8,871 bases of DNA from Anaerolineae bacterium (GTDB taxonomy: Bacteria; Chloroflexota; Anaerolineae; UBA1429). The stretch covers positions 1 through 8,871 of the forward strand of contig JAFGLK010000400.1 in the NCBI GenBank assembly GCA_016928125.1, read 5' to 3'. Below the pieces are notes generated by a model that was given only the letters and a program-made list of their open reading frames with translations, searched no databases and had not been told where the DNA came from. This document shows, one piece after another, positions 1 through 6,678 of this stretch. The position numbers and the translations under genes are program-made. Each line of letters starts with the position of its first letter. The stretch's first letter is position 1.

Positions 1-937
1 CTGAGATCAGCCCGATCTGGAGCAGGAACTCAATCGATTCCTGCCAGGCGGCCTCCTCGCTCGCGCCCAGAGGCTCTCCCTGCCAAAAGTCGATGCAGTT
101 CTGCAGTACGGCCCGCTGCAGCCGGGCGGCCTCGTCATCCATCTCGGGAATGGCCTTGCGCGCGATCTCAAAGGCCGCATCAGGATCGGCTATCGTATCG
201 GCCAGGCCGCGCGAAAACGCACGCGCCACCCCGCGCACCACCTTGGGTTGCTTTTTGAGGGTCTCGTCGTTGGTGATCAGCCCGTTGGACACCAGGCTTG
301 TGTACTGGTCCAGGTAGAACGTGTTGATAGCGTATCCGCCTTCCGCAAGCTGAACCGGCTCGTTGAGCGCATAGCAGACGGCCGCATCGACGCGTCCCTC
401 GACCAGGCTGGCCACCTGGGTATATCCGATCGCCTGCAGGCTCACGCGATCCGAAGCGATGCCTACCTGATCGAGAAAAGCCAGCCAGCCAATATAGCTG
501 GCCCCCTCCGTGACGGGGATGCCCACCGTCTTGCCCACCAGGTCGCCAGGCTCGACGATGCCTTGGTCGGCCATCGAGACGACACACACGGGAAAGCGCC
601 GATACCAGTGAAAAAAGTACTTGACCGGCAGATCGTTGGCGCGCGCCAGGATGACCTGGTCTCCGCTGCCCAGGACAAACTGCAGGTCATTCGTGCCTAG
701 CCGTTTGAGCAGGTCGGTCTCCATGCCATAGTCCAGCTCGACTTTGAGGCCCTCCTCTGCAAAGTAGCCCTTTTCGATGGCCACATACATGGGCGTGAAT
801 TGCACGTTAGGGATAAAGCCCATCGCGATGGTGATGGCTTCCGGCTGCCCCCGGGCCCCGCCAATAGGCCCCCTGGCACAAGCAGCAAGCAGAAGCATCA
901 CCATCCAGACCAGCAGCAACCGTCTCGCTAGACGCAT
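1..937 (-). CDS. ribY: RibY-like ABC transporter substrate-binding lipoprotein (NMT1/THI5 family), 3' end cut by window edge
   Basis: The reading frame is open from ATG at 937 to the left edge (312 codons visible, no stop). The start has a strong ribosome binding site, GGAGGTG, about 6 bases upstream (942-948). The N-terminus is a lipoprotein signal: basic residues, a hydrophobic core and a lipobox LAAC with Cys20, so the protein should be anchored on the outer face of the membrane. The mature part has the NMT1/THI5 periplasmic-binding fold, seen in GFIPNVQFTPMYVAIEKGYF (40-59), LQFVLGSGDQVILARA (85-100), GKTVGIPVTEGASY (135-148) and EGRVDAAVCYALNEP (180-194). Family members are usually about 310-340 residues, so little is missing. 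By similarity alone it would be called a thiamine-precursor (ThiY-like) binding protein. The FMN riboswitch at the head of the operon makes riboflavin or FMN the likelier ligand, as for RibY of the RibXY system. It lies 37 bases after ribX in one operon. Family: high confidence. Ligand: inferred. Confidence 0.85.
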   Translation of the reverse strand, partial: MRLARRLLLVWMVMLLLAACARGPIGGARGQPEAITIAMGFIPNVQFTPMYVAIEKGYFAEEGLKVELDYGMETDLLKRLGTNDLQFVLGSGDQVILARANDLPVKYFFHWYRRFPVCVVSMADQGIVEPGDLVGKTVGIPVTEGASYIGWLAFLDQVGIASDRVSLQAIGYTQVASLVEGRVDAAVCYALNEPVQLAEGGYAINTFYLDQYTSLVSNGLITNDETLKKQPKVVRGVARAFSRGLADTIADPDAAFEIARKAIPEMDDEAARLQRAVLQNCIDFWQGEPLGASEEAAWQESIEFLLQIGLIS

Positions 938-974
938 CCGACACCTCCCCGCGTAAGATCTGCAGAGCAAAAGG

Positions 975-1796
975 CTACTCTTCGGGCCAGTGCCACTTGA
1001 GCAACCAGGACTCGAGCACCGAAACGACGAGATAGAGAGCCAGCGCGATGAACATGAGCGTAAAGAGCGCGACGAACATCAGCGCCGTATCAAAGAGCCC
1101 GCGCGCCAAGTTGACCAGGAAGCCCAAGCCGCGATCGGCGCCCACGAACTCGCCCACGACCGCCCCGATGACCGATAGGGTGACGCCCACCTTGAGCCCA
1201 CCCAGCAGGACGGGCAGGGCGGCAGGCAGCTCGAGGAAGCGAAAGATCTGCCAGCGGGTGGCCCGCAGAGAGCGCATCAACTCGAGCAAATCTTGCTCCA
1301 CCCCTCGAATGCCCACGATGGTGTTGATGAGCACAGGGAAGAAGAGGGTCAGGGCACACACCAGGACTTTGGACAGGCTGCCAGCCCCAAACCAGATCAC
1401 CAGCAGCGGCGCCAGGGCCACGACGGGTACCGCTTGCGAGGCCACGATGTATGGGGAGATCAGTCGTTCGAGGGTGCGCGACTTGGCCAGCAGATAGCCC
1501 AGAACGATCGCCACGCTCAGGCCCAGCGCCAGCCCGCCCAAGACCTCGCGCAAAGTGACTGCGGTGTGCATCAGCAGTGTGCCGTCGGTGATGGCGCCCA
1601 CAAAGCGCGCCATCACCCGCGCTGGAGTCGGCAGAATAAAGGAGGGGTACTCGCCCCACTCAACGACGAGCCGCCATAATCCCACAAAGAAAACGATGCT
1701 CGCGGGCACCAGCGCATGTGTCCAGTTCACCGGGAAGCGCACCTGGCGCCTGGTCCTGGACAGAAGACGATCTTTAAGGCTATCGGCGGTATGCAT
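975..1796 (-). CDS. ribX: RibX-like ABC transporter permease (ThiX/SsuC/TauC type)
   Basis: A 273-residue inner-membrane permease of the BPD_transp_1 family. A cytoplasmic basic N-terminus (1-25) is followed by a first membrane helix near 28-46, the typical PSFILPTPARV segment (51-61), helices near 85-104, 118-136, 141-163 and 200-220, and a last one near 238-261. The coupling (EAA) loop that docks the ATPase is visible as ELMRSLRATRWQIFRFLELP (172-191), with the usual small residue in the middle and LP at the end. The ATG at 1796 fits the family's N-terminal length, but it has only a GGGG about 10 bases upstream, and that GGGG is part of the leader terminator. This makes the ribosome binding site weak and overlapping with the attenuator. 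It is the first gene after an FMN riboswitch and precedes the binding-protein gene, so the pair is RibXY-like and probably imports riboflavin. No ATPase gene is visible in the window; it may lie beyond the left edge or be shared with another transporter. Confidence 0.85.
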   Translation of the reverse strand: MHTADSLKDRLLSRTRRQVRFPVNWTHALVPASIVFFVGLWRLVVEWGEYPSFILPTPARVMARFVGAITDGTLLMHTAVTLREVLGGLALGLSVAIVLGYLLAKSRTLERLISPYIVASQAVPVVALAPLLVIWFGAGSLSKVLVCALTLFFPVLINTIVGIRGVEQDLLELMRSLRATRWQIFRFLELPAALPVLLGGLKVGVTLSVIGAVVGEFVGADRGLGFLVNLARGLFDTALMFVALFTLMFIALALYLVVSVLESWLLKWHWPEE

Positions 1797-1800
1797 AACG

Positions 1801-1829
1801 AAAAAACCCCGCGCTCAACAGCATCGGGG
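1801..1829 (-). terminator. Intrinsic terminator of the FMN riboswitch expression platform
   Basis: Read on the minus strand, the stem is CCCCG paired with CGGGG, with an inner GCT/AGC pairing and a GTTG loop, followed directly by TTTTTT (1801-1806). The U-tract ends only 4 bases before the ribX ATG. The upstream arm GCCCCGA (1824-1830) is exactly complementary, over 7 bases, to TCGGGGC at the 5' edge of the riboswitch (1989-1995). The leader can therefore fold either as antiterminator or as aptamer plus terminator: FMN binding should stop transcription before ribX. Confidence 0.85.
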
Positions 1830-1856
1830 CTCACATCGAAGCGACGAATCGTTCGC

Positions 1857-1999
1857 GCCTTCTTCCATCCGGACTGTACCGTCGGTTCCGGCTTTGCACC
1901 GGATCCACCACATACGTGGCTCGCGGACTCGGCCCCGTCAGGCCATACCGCCGATCGGGAATTGGCTCCATTTGCGAAGCCTCACCCTGCCCCGAAGGC
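1857..1999 (-). promoter_or_regulatory. FMN riboswitch (RFN element) controlling ribXY
   Basis: The minus strand carries the conserved RFN core in order: the closing P1 arm GCCTTC (1994-1999), GGGGCAGGGTG, a P2 hairpin GGCT/AGCC, ATTCCCGATCGGCGGTA, the AGTCCGCGAGCC segment, GATCCGGTG, CCGGAACCGACGGTACAGTC, then GGATGGAAGAAGGC, which closes P1 (GAAGGC, 1857-1862). These blocks match the FMN aptamer consensus closely, including the nearly invariant CCGACGGT and GGATG-AAG parts. It lies between a near-consensus promoter and an intrinsic terminator just ahead of ribX, the standard transcription-attenuation layout. FMN binding is expected to switch the transporter off. Identification is from recalled consensus, not a covariance-model search. 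Confidence 0.96.
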
Positions 2000-2021
2000 T
2001 GTTCTTTTTGCTACCATACAT

Positions 2022-2050
2022 ATCATAGCGGAGACGAGAGCGTTTGTCAA
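2022..2050 (-). promoter_or_regulatory. Sigma70-type promoter of the riboswitch-ribXY operon
   Basis: On the minus strand there is a perfect -35 TTGACA (2045-2050), a 17-base spacer and -10 TATGAT (2022-2027). Transcription should start near 2014-2016, about 15 bases before the riboswitch P1 arm. The match is close to consensus, which fits a leader whose control is mainly by termination. Confidence 0.85.
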
Positions 2051-2108
2051 ACAAATTAGCTCCCGTCCAAACCTGGCAACGGACGACCGCAGGATCACAC
2101 AAGCCAAA

Positions 2109-2137
2109 TGGACAAAACCTTGTGTCAACGATATACT
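2109..2137 (+). promoter_or_regulatory. Sigma70-type promoter of the PHP phosphoesterase-sppA unit
   Basis: TGGACA (2109-2114, five of six bases of the -35 consensus), a 17-base spacer, then TATACT (2132-2137). The expected start near 2144 leaves a leader of about 37 bases before the ATG at 2181. It is divergent from the ribXY promoter, with the two -35 boxes about 58 bases apart. Confidence 0.7.
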
Positions 2138-2180
2138 GCGCGCACTCGCTCCTCATCATGCACATCGGGGGAACATCACG

Positions 2181-3074
2181 ATGCACTGGACCAGCCCTTT
2201 CTCACTCGCCGGCCACTGGTACAAAGGCAATCTTCACACACATACCACCCAGTCCGACGGCCTCTTTACGCCCGACCAAGCCATCGCATGGTACCGCGAA
2301 CACGGTTACGACTTTATCGCCGTGACCGACCACTGGGTCTTCACCCAGGGTCAGACATTTGCACCATCCACTCAGTTCATCACCCTCAGTGGGGCCGAGC
2401 TACACGGCCCGGGATACCATATGCTGGCCCTGGGCAGCTTTGCACTGCCGGATGAGGCCACCGGGGACTCGGCCCAAGCGATAGCGGATGCCATCGGCCG
2501 TCAGGGGGGGCTGGCCTACATCGCGCATCCCTACTGGATGGGCCAGACTTCGGCCGACATAGGCCAGATCGGGGGGCTGGCTGGCGTGGAGGTGTTCAAC
2601 TCGGTTTGCGAGATGATGGATGGCCTGGGCTATGCCAGCGTGCAATGGGACGAGCTGTTGGCCAGCGGCCTGCGCTTGACCGGGCTTGCCGTGGACGATG
2701 TGCACTGGAGGCACGGCGCTCAAGGCCAGGGCTTTGTGATGGTGCGTGCTCCGCAGCTTGAGGAACAGGCCATCCTGGAGGCGCTTCGTTCTGGCCACTT
2801 TTACGCCAGCACGGGACCCACACTGAGCGACCTGCGCGTCGTGGCGGGCTCGGACGGCGGCCCTGCGCTTCAGGTTCGCTGCTCGCCCTGCCAATCGATC
2901 ACCTTCTACGCCGCGGCATCGCACGGGCACCGCTTCAAGGCCGCGGCTGGGGAGTGGCTGGATGGCGCCGTCTGGCCCATCCGAGCTGAGCAGGTCTACC
3001 TGCGCGTCGAGTGCCGCGACGCCATGGGCCACACGGCGTGGAGCAACCCCGTCTTTGTGCAGGACGTGCTCTGA
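2181..3074 (+). CDS. PHP-domain metal-dependent phosphoesterase
   Basis: A 297-residue protein with the polymerase-and-histidinol-phosphatase (PHP) fold. All metal-ligand motifs are visible: NLHTHTTQSDG (17-27, His19 and His21), VTDHW (48-52, Asp50 and His51), GAELH (71-75, Glu73 and His75), AHPYW (His116) and DDVHW (172-176). PHP enzymes of this type hydrolyse phosphoesters with two or three bound metal ions; the substrate cannot be read from the sequence. The last third (about 195-297) looks like a beta-rich appended domain, a common layout in CehA/McbA-like PHP proteins. No signal peptide is seen, so it should be cytoplasmic. I chose ATG 2181 because GGGGGA (2167-2172) lies 8 bases upstream and the protein begins just before motif I. 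The frame stays open back to 1716, but that stretch covers the riboswitch, terminator and promoters. It is probably cotranscribed with sppA, whose start lies 83 bases after its stop. Confidence 0.9.
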   Translation: MHWTSPFSLAGHWYKGNLHTHTTQSDGLFTPDQAIAWYREHGYDFIAVTDHWVFTQGQTFAPSTQFITLSGAELHGPGYHMLALGSFALPDEATGDSAQAIADAIGRQGGLAYIAHPYWMGQTSADIGQIGGLAGVEVFNSVCEMMDGLGYASVQWDELLASGLRLTGLAVDDVHWRHGAQGQGFVMVRAPQLEEQAILEALRSGHFYASTGPTLSDLRVVAGSDGGPALQVRCSPCQSITFYAAASHGHRFKAAAGEWLDGAVWPIRAEQVYLRVECRDAMGHTAWSNPVFVQDVL

Positions 3075-3142
3075 CCCCATTTGAGGCCGCTACGCGATGC
3101 GGGCTCGCGGTCCAAGAGGCAGCACTGTACGGCGCCGAGACC

Positions 3143-3148
3143 AGGAGG
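3143..3148 (+). promoter_or_regulatory. Ribosome binding site deciding the sppA start
   Basis: AGGAGG lies 9 bases before the ATG at 3158. It selects this start over an in-frame ATG at 3011, which would overlap the PHP gene and place about 49 extra residues before the membrane anchor. Confidence 0.8.
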
Positions 3149-3157
3149 GATGCGGAG

Positions 3158-4117
3158 ATGAAGAGCAAATCGAGCGCCTGGGTGATACTGGCGGTCTGCA
3201 TGGTGGCCGTGATGGCCTGCGGAGGCGTGGCGCTGCTGGGCCTCGTGGGCGGTGCCTTGGGTCTTTGGGCCGGCGGGCCTCAGAGGGCGAACGCTGTGGC
3301 GGTGATCGAAATCAAAGGCGCCATCGTTTACGGCTCTGCACCGAGCGCCTTCGCCGACGGCGGCGTGCTCTACTCGGAAGATATGATTGACCAGATTGAG
3401 CAAGCCGGCGCCGATCCGAGCATCGGAGCCCTTGTGTTGGATATCAACAGCCCCGGTGGGAGCGTTGTGGCGAGCGCCGACATCTATCGTGCCCTCAAGG
3501 CATCGTCCAAGCCGATCGTCGCCAGTCTGGGAGAGATCGCGGCCTCGGGTGGCTATTACATCGCCTGTGCCAGCCAGTACAGCTTCGCCCGGCCAGCCAC
3601 GATCACAGGGAGCATCGGCGTCATCAGCCGCTTCACCAACATAGAGGAATTGGCGAGCACCCTCGGCATCGAGGAGCAGGCCATCAAGACAGGCCCATTC
3701 AAGGATCAGGGCAGCCTCTTTCGCCCGCTCTCGCCAGAGGAGATCGCCTTGTGGCAGACCATGCTCGAGGAATCCTACGACGCCTTTGTGCGAGTTGTGG
3801 CCGAGGGTCGCGGGATGGAGGAGCGCCAGGTGCGTCGTCTGGCGGACGGGCGGGTGCTCAGCGGGCGTCAGGCCATCTCCGCCGGGCTGGTGGACGCCGA
3901 GGGCAACCTGGAGGATGCCATTCAGGCCGCGGCCCAAATGGCCGGCATCGAGGGGGAGCCGCGCATCGTGCGCTATGAGCGATCGGTCTCGTACCTGAGC
4001 CTGCTGGGCCAGCTGGCGAGACGGCAGGTGCCCAGCGCGGAACTCGCGCTCCTGGAGGAGATTATGGGCACGCCTGATGCGCCCAGCTTGCAGTATCTCT
4101 ACACCGGGCGGCGATAG
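3158..4117 (+). CDS. sppA: SppA-type signal peptide peptidase (S49 family, membrane-anchored)
   Basis: A 319-residue protein. An N-terminal membrane anchor (about 8-37) is followed by one S49 peptidase domain. The catalytic serine is Ser130 in GEIAASGGYY, and the general-base lysine is Lys182 in TGPFKDQGS. Their spacing of 52 residues equals that of Ser147 and Lys199 in Bacillus subtilis SppA. Other family blocks are LVLDINSPGGSV (92-103), the oxyanion region, TITGSIGVI (148-156), and the C-terminal region with GRVLSGRQAISAGLVD. The length matches the short, single-domain bacterial SppA rather than the 67-kDa double-domain E. coli form. It should degrade cleaved signal peptides or membrane-embedded peptides, with the active site outside the cytoplasm. 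It is the second gene of a plus-strand unit after the PHP gene and ends 57 bases before a convergent gene; no clear terminator is visible in that gap. Confidence 0.95.
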   Translation: MKSKSSAWVILAVCMVAVMACGGVALLGLVGGALGLWAGGPQRANAVAVIEIKGAIVYGSAPSAFADGGVLYSEDMIDQIEQAGADPSIGALVLDINSPGGSVVASADIYRALKASSKPIVASLGEIAASGGYYIACASQYSFARPATITGSIGVISRFTNIEELASTLGIEEQAIKTGPFKDQGSLFRPLSPEEIALWQTMLEESYDAFVRVVAEGRGMEERQVRRLADGRVLSGRQAISAGLVDAEGNLEDAIQAAAQMAGIEGEPRIVRYERSVSYLSLLGQLARRQVPSAELALLEEIMGTPDAPSLQYLYTGRR

Positions 4118-4174
4118 AAGCACGCCATTGGGGTGATGCACCGTATAGCTGGCGCCATTGAGATCTGCGGTTTC

Positions 4175-5281
4175 TCAGCCCCTGCGCGCGACATCCTCGC
4201 GCGCGATATCTTCGCGCGCGAGCAACTTCAAAAAGGCCGCGGCTTCCTCAGGCGCCATCTCATCCGAGATGACCAGAAGGAATCCGCGCCCGCCGATGTT
4301 GCGCATCACGCCCAGCGCTCCCTCGGCGGTCACGTAGATCTGACAGAGCTTGCCCGCGTCAATGATGCGTTTGAGCAGGCGCAACCACTGGTCCGGCGAA
4401 GGATGGCCATCGCCAGGGATCCACTGAATGCCTCGCAGACGGGGGATGCTCAACAAAAGATCGAGATGAGCGATCTGACCCGGGCCATCCAGATGATAGA
4501 AGCCCTGATCCAGAAAATCGCAACAGGCGATCAGATCGGGCATCACAAAGCGCTCGAACATGCCGGGTGAGATCATGTAGGCCAAGTCGCTCTGCAGCAT
4601 GTATGTGCGCCCCTTGGCCCAGATGGGCGCCCACGGTCCCGTGCCGTGACAGGTGGGACGGATGATGCCGTCCAGCTCAGCGTAGGCGGTGAGCCACTGA
4701 GCGGTTACCTCGCGGACCAGACGCTCGATCTCCTCTGGGGCGTCGTACAGGTCCAAAAGCAGCCCCTCGCTGGTCCGAAGGGAAGCCAGGATATCCAGAT
4801 TTCCGCCCAGATCCGTGTGGCAGACCTGCACCTGGCCCTGCCAGGCCTCCACCGCGAGCTCGGTGAGTCGCACGATGCGCCGCCACCAGCGGTTGCTGGC
4901 ATCTCGGGCATGTGTCAGGTGCAGATCATGGGCGGCGACGGGCTGAGCTGGCTCGAACCACACCGTGTCGGGCACCACGCGCACATGGGCGCCCAGGGCG
5001 CCCGCCAGAATGCCAGGCCCAAAGTTGACCCACCAGCGCGGATAGGCGTCTCCATAGTAACGCGTGGCCTCCAGGTCACGCGTGACATCCTGGACGATCT
5101 CCTCCTCAGAGACCGACCAGGGATAGTTGCTGACAAAACTATGCACCTCAGCATAGTCCACGCCCGGCACATGGGTCTTGCCAGCGAGATACACCAGCGG
5201 GCGCTCTAGATCGTGGGCCCACCAGGCCTCATAATCGCGCTCGATACGCTCCCAATCGCGCTCAGTGAAATGTAGGTCCAT
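4175..5281 (-). CDS. Uroporphyrinogen decarboxylase/methyltransferase (UroD-MtaA) superfamily protein
   Basis: A 368-residue protein resembling the divergent UroD-like group that includes corrinoid-dependent methyltransferases. Recognisable segments are CHTDLGGNLDILASLR (154-169), LYDAPEEIERLVREV (178-192), SDLAYMISPGMFERFVMPDL (231-250) and YHLDGPGQIAHLDLLLSIPR (262-281), followed by GIQWIPGDG (284-292), as expected for the late strands of a TIM barrel. Methyltransferases such as MtaA/MtbA use a zinc site of the form His-X-Cys; the matching place here seems to be His263-Leu-Asp265, so cysteine is replaced by aspartate. True haem-pathway UroD is unlikely, since its N-terminal arginine and substrate motifs are not visible. 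Function is therefore open: methyl transfer, decarboxylation, or something else. The ATG follows directly on the TAG of the upstream PEP-CTERM gene and has no ribosome binding site of its own, so translation is probably coupled. The last residues come from a 15-bp DNA repeat. Confidence 0.75.
   Translation of the reverse strand: MDLHFTERDWERIERDYEAWWAHDLERPLVYLAGKTHVPGVDYAEVHSFVSNYPWSVSEEEIVQDVTRDLEATRYYGDAYPRWWVNFGPGILAGALGAHVRVVPDTVWFEPAQPVAAHDLHLTHARDASNRWWRRIVRLTELAVEAWQGQVQVCHTDLGGNLDILASLRTSEGLLLDLYDAPEEIERLVREVTAQWLTAYAELDGIIRPTCHGTGPWAPIWAKGRTYMLQSDLAYMISPGMFERFVMPDLIACCDFLDQGFYHLDGPGQIAHLDLLLSIPRLRGIQWIPGDGHPSPDQWLRLLKRIIDAGKLCQIYVTAEGALGVMRNIGGRGFLLVISDEMAPEEAAAFLKLLAREDIAREDVARRG
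4184..4222. repeat. 15-bp tandem repeat at the 3' end of the UroD-like gene
   Basis: GCGCGCGACATCCTC (4184-4198) and GCGCGCGATATCTTC (4199-4213), then a partial third copy to 4222. The period is a multiple of three, and the repeat encodes AREDIAREDVA just before the stop. It probably arose by slippage and alters only the C-terminal tail. Confidence 0.75.
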
Positions 5282-6643
5282 CTAACGCCGGTTTCGCAGT
5301 AGCCCGGCCAGGGCGCCCAGACCCAGGCCCACGAGCAGAAGCGAGGCAGGCTCGGGCACCTCCGGGGTGGCCGGCGGCGGGGTGGGGGTCTCGGGCGGCG
5401 GCGTGACTGTGACGTCTTGACATTCGGGCACGGAGACCACAGCCGAAACTTCGAGGGGCGTCTCTAGATTGTCAAAGGAGGCGCTTCCCGCGATGCTCAG
5501 GTCCTCCGCTCGGAGACCGCTGGCTCGCGCAGTCCACAGGGCGGAGGCGACCCCAGACGGGGCTACATCGCCCAATGCCCGTGGGCCGGGCGATCCACTG
5601 ACCAGCGTGAGCTCTGGCGGCAACGAGATCGTGGCGGTGCCGTTTACCAGCGCCTCCGCGAGAATGTTCGAGACCCAAAGCGTCACATCGAATTGCAGAT
5701 CGGAGCACTCGACGCGCGCCGGCAGATCGAGCCAGATCCGTCCACCGCCAGGTCCCCCCAAGCCATAAGCTGTTCGGACGCCATAAGACGCGCCAGGACT
5801 CAACGCCCGCGGTCCCCACCAGTAGGCCACAGCTGTGTCACCCGCGTTGGCACCCGGGGTCACCGTGTAGTCCCAAACCGTGTCGACAATACCTTGGCCA
5901 TCGCCGCGGTCCCCAAACCAAGTCGCCACGACGAATCGATCGGGGGTGCTCATGCCATACCCCTTGAGCAGCCCCTGCGCTCTGAGGCTATCCACCGCAT
6001 ACGAGGCGGATTCGAATGCTTTGAAATAGGTGGGCATATCCGCCGCGGCGAACTCCCGCTCTGTGTTCAACTGGCCAACTCCAGGCATAAAGAGGGGTGC
6101 ATAGTCATTCATTCCAACCATCAAGTCCAGCATGCACCGTACGCCCGCTTGCAGGGCGGTCGAGCCCGTATTGCGCAGCGTATACTCGATGCGCACCAGG
6201 TCCTCGCGGCCCGTGTAAGGGTTGTCCATCAAAGACACGGCCTGCGTCACCTCAACGCCGTCGAGAAGCCAGCGCGTGACGATAAACCCACTCTCGAGGT
6301 TGGGGCCGTAGGCGGGCGCCGTATCGATCAAGACATAGTCATGGGTCTCGCCCCCGGTGATCACCCGCAGTGAGGGGAATCCACTGAGACTGGGGCTTGG
6401 ATAGTTGTACAGGAGCTTCTTGTTGTCATCCTCGTCGGTGTGGGGATCCCCGCCCGTCGTGCCGATCACCACCGCCCCCTTGGCCGCCACGATGGCACGA
6501 ACAAGACCATTTTGCAGCGAAGCACCCCCCGCTTGGGCCAGATCCGTATCCCGCGCCGGACCCTTGTCTGCTAGCGCACGCGCAGGCAGCGCGATCAGTG
6601 TAATTATCACCAAGCCCAGAATCCAGCGCCGATAGGGTCGCAT
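5282..6643 (-). CDS. Secreted protein with C-terminal PEP-CTERM sorting signal
   Basis: A 453-residue protein. The N-terminus is a Sec signal peptide: MRPYRR, a hydrophobic core (about 7-20) and a likely signal peptidase I site after ALA (residue 25). The body is beta-rich, with no catalytic motif that I recognise; a segment near 325-410 has the strand pattern of Ig-like or DUF11-type extracellular domains. A proline/threonine-rich linker (about 411-428) leads into the tail: VPEPAS (429-434), a glycine/leucine-rich membrane helix, and an arginine-rich end RNRR. This is the PEP-CTERM architecture, recognised by exosortase in bacteria that export polysaccharide. The protein should therefore be processed at the membrane and displayed or released outside. 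GGAGG lies 9 bases before the ATG, and a promoter lies at 6679-6707. It forms a two-gene unit with the UroD-like gene, with no bases between stop and start. The role of the body is unknown. Confidence 0.88.
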   Translation of the reverse strand: MRPYRRWILGLVIITLIALPARALADKGPARDTDLAQAGGASLQNGLVRAIVAAKGAVVIGTTGGDPHTDEDDNKKLLYNYPSPSLSGFPSLRVITGGETHDYVLIDTAPAYGPNLESGFIVTRWLLDGVEVTQAVSLMDNPYTGREDLVRIEYTLRNTGSTALQAGVRCMLDLMVGMNDYAPLFMPGVGQLNTEREFAAADMPTYFKAFESASYAVDSLRAQGLLKGYGMSTPDRFVVATWFGDRGDGQGIVDTVWDYTVTPGANAGDTAVAYWWGPRALSPGASYGVRTAYGLGGPGGGRIWLDLPARVECSDLQFDVTLWVSNILAEALVNGTATISLPPELTLVSGSPGPRALGDVAPSGVASALWTARASGLRAEDLSIAGSASFDNLETPLEVSAVVSVPECQDVTVTPPPETPTPPPATPEVPEPASLLLVGLGLGALAGLLRNRR

Positions 6644-6678
6644 GCTCGACTGCCTCCGTCACAAGACATCTTCATCCC

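Noticed and set aside
1857..1999. TPP (thiamine) riboswitch, suggested by the THI5-like gene
   Set aside because: None of the TPP core (CUGAGA, ACCUGAUCUGG) is present, whereas the FMN blocks are all there.
1716..2180. Upstream extension of the PHP gene (open frame from 1716)
   Set aside because: The stretch runs antisense through the FMN riboswitch, terminator and both divergent promoters. A good ribosome binding site and motif I support ATG 2181.
3011..3157. Longer sppA starting at 3011
   Set aside because: It overlaps the PHP gene, and AGGAGG before 3158 gives the expected membrane-anchor N-terminus.
3209..3223. Lipobox in SppA (VMAC, Cys21)
   Set aside because: Met at -2 is atypical and the helix continues past the cysteine, so it looks like a plain membrane anchor.
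2400..4141. Long minus-strand open frames opposite the PHP and sppA genes
   Set aside because: They are shadows of GC-rich coding DNA. The opposite strand carries all recognised catalytic motifs.
4118..4180. Bidirectional terminator between sppA and the convergent gene (TGAGA/TCTCA hairpin near 4159-4177)
   Set aside because: The stem is weak, overlaps the stop codon of the minus-strand gene, and has no T-tract on either side.
5693..6373. 226-residue open frame on the plus strand inside the PEP-CTERM gene
   Set aside because: It is antisense to a gene with signal peptide, linker and sorting signal, has no ribosome binding site, and shows a low-complexity Arg/His-rich composition.
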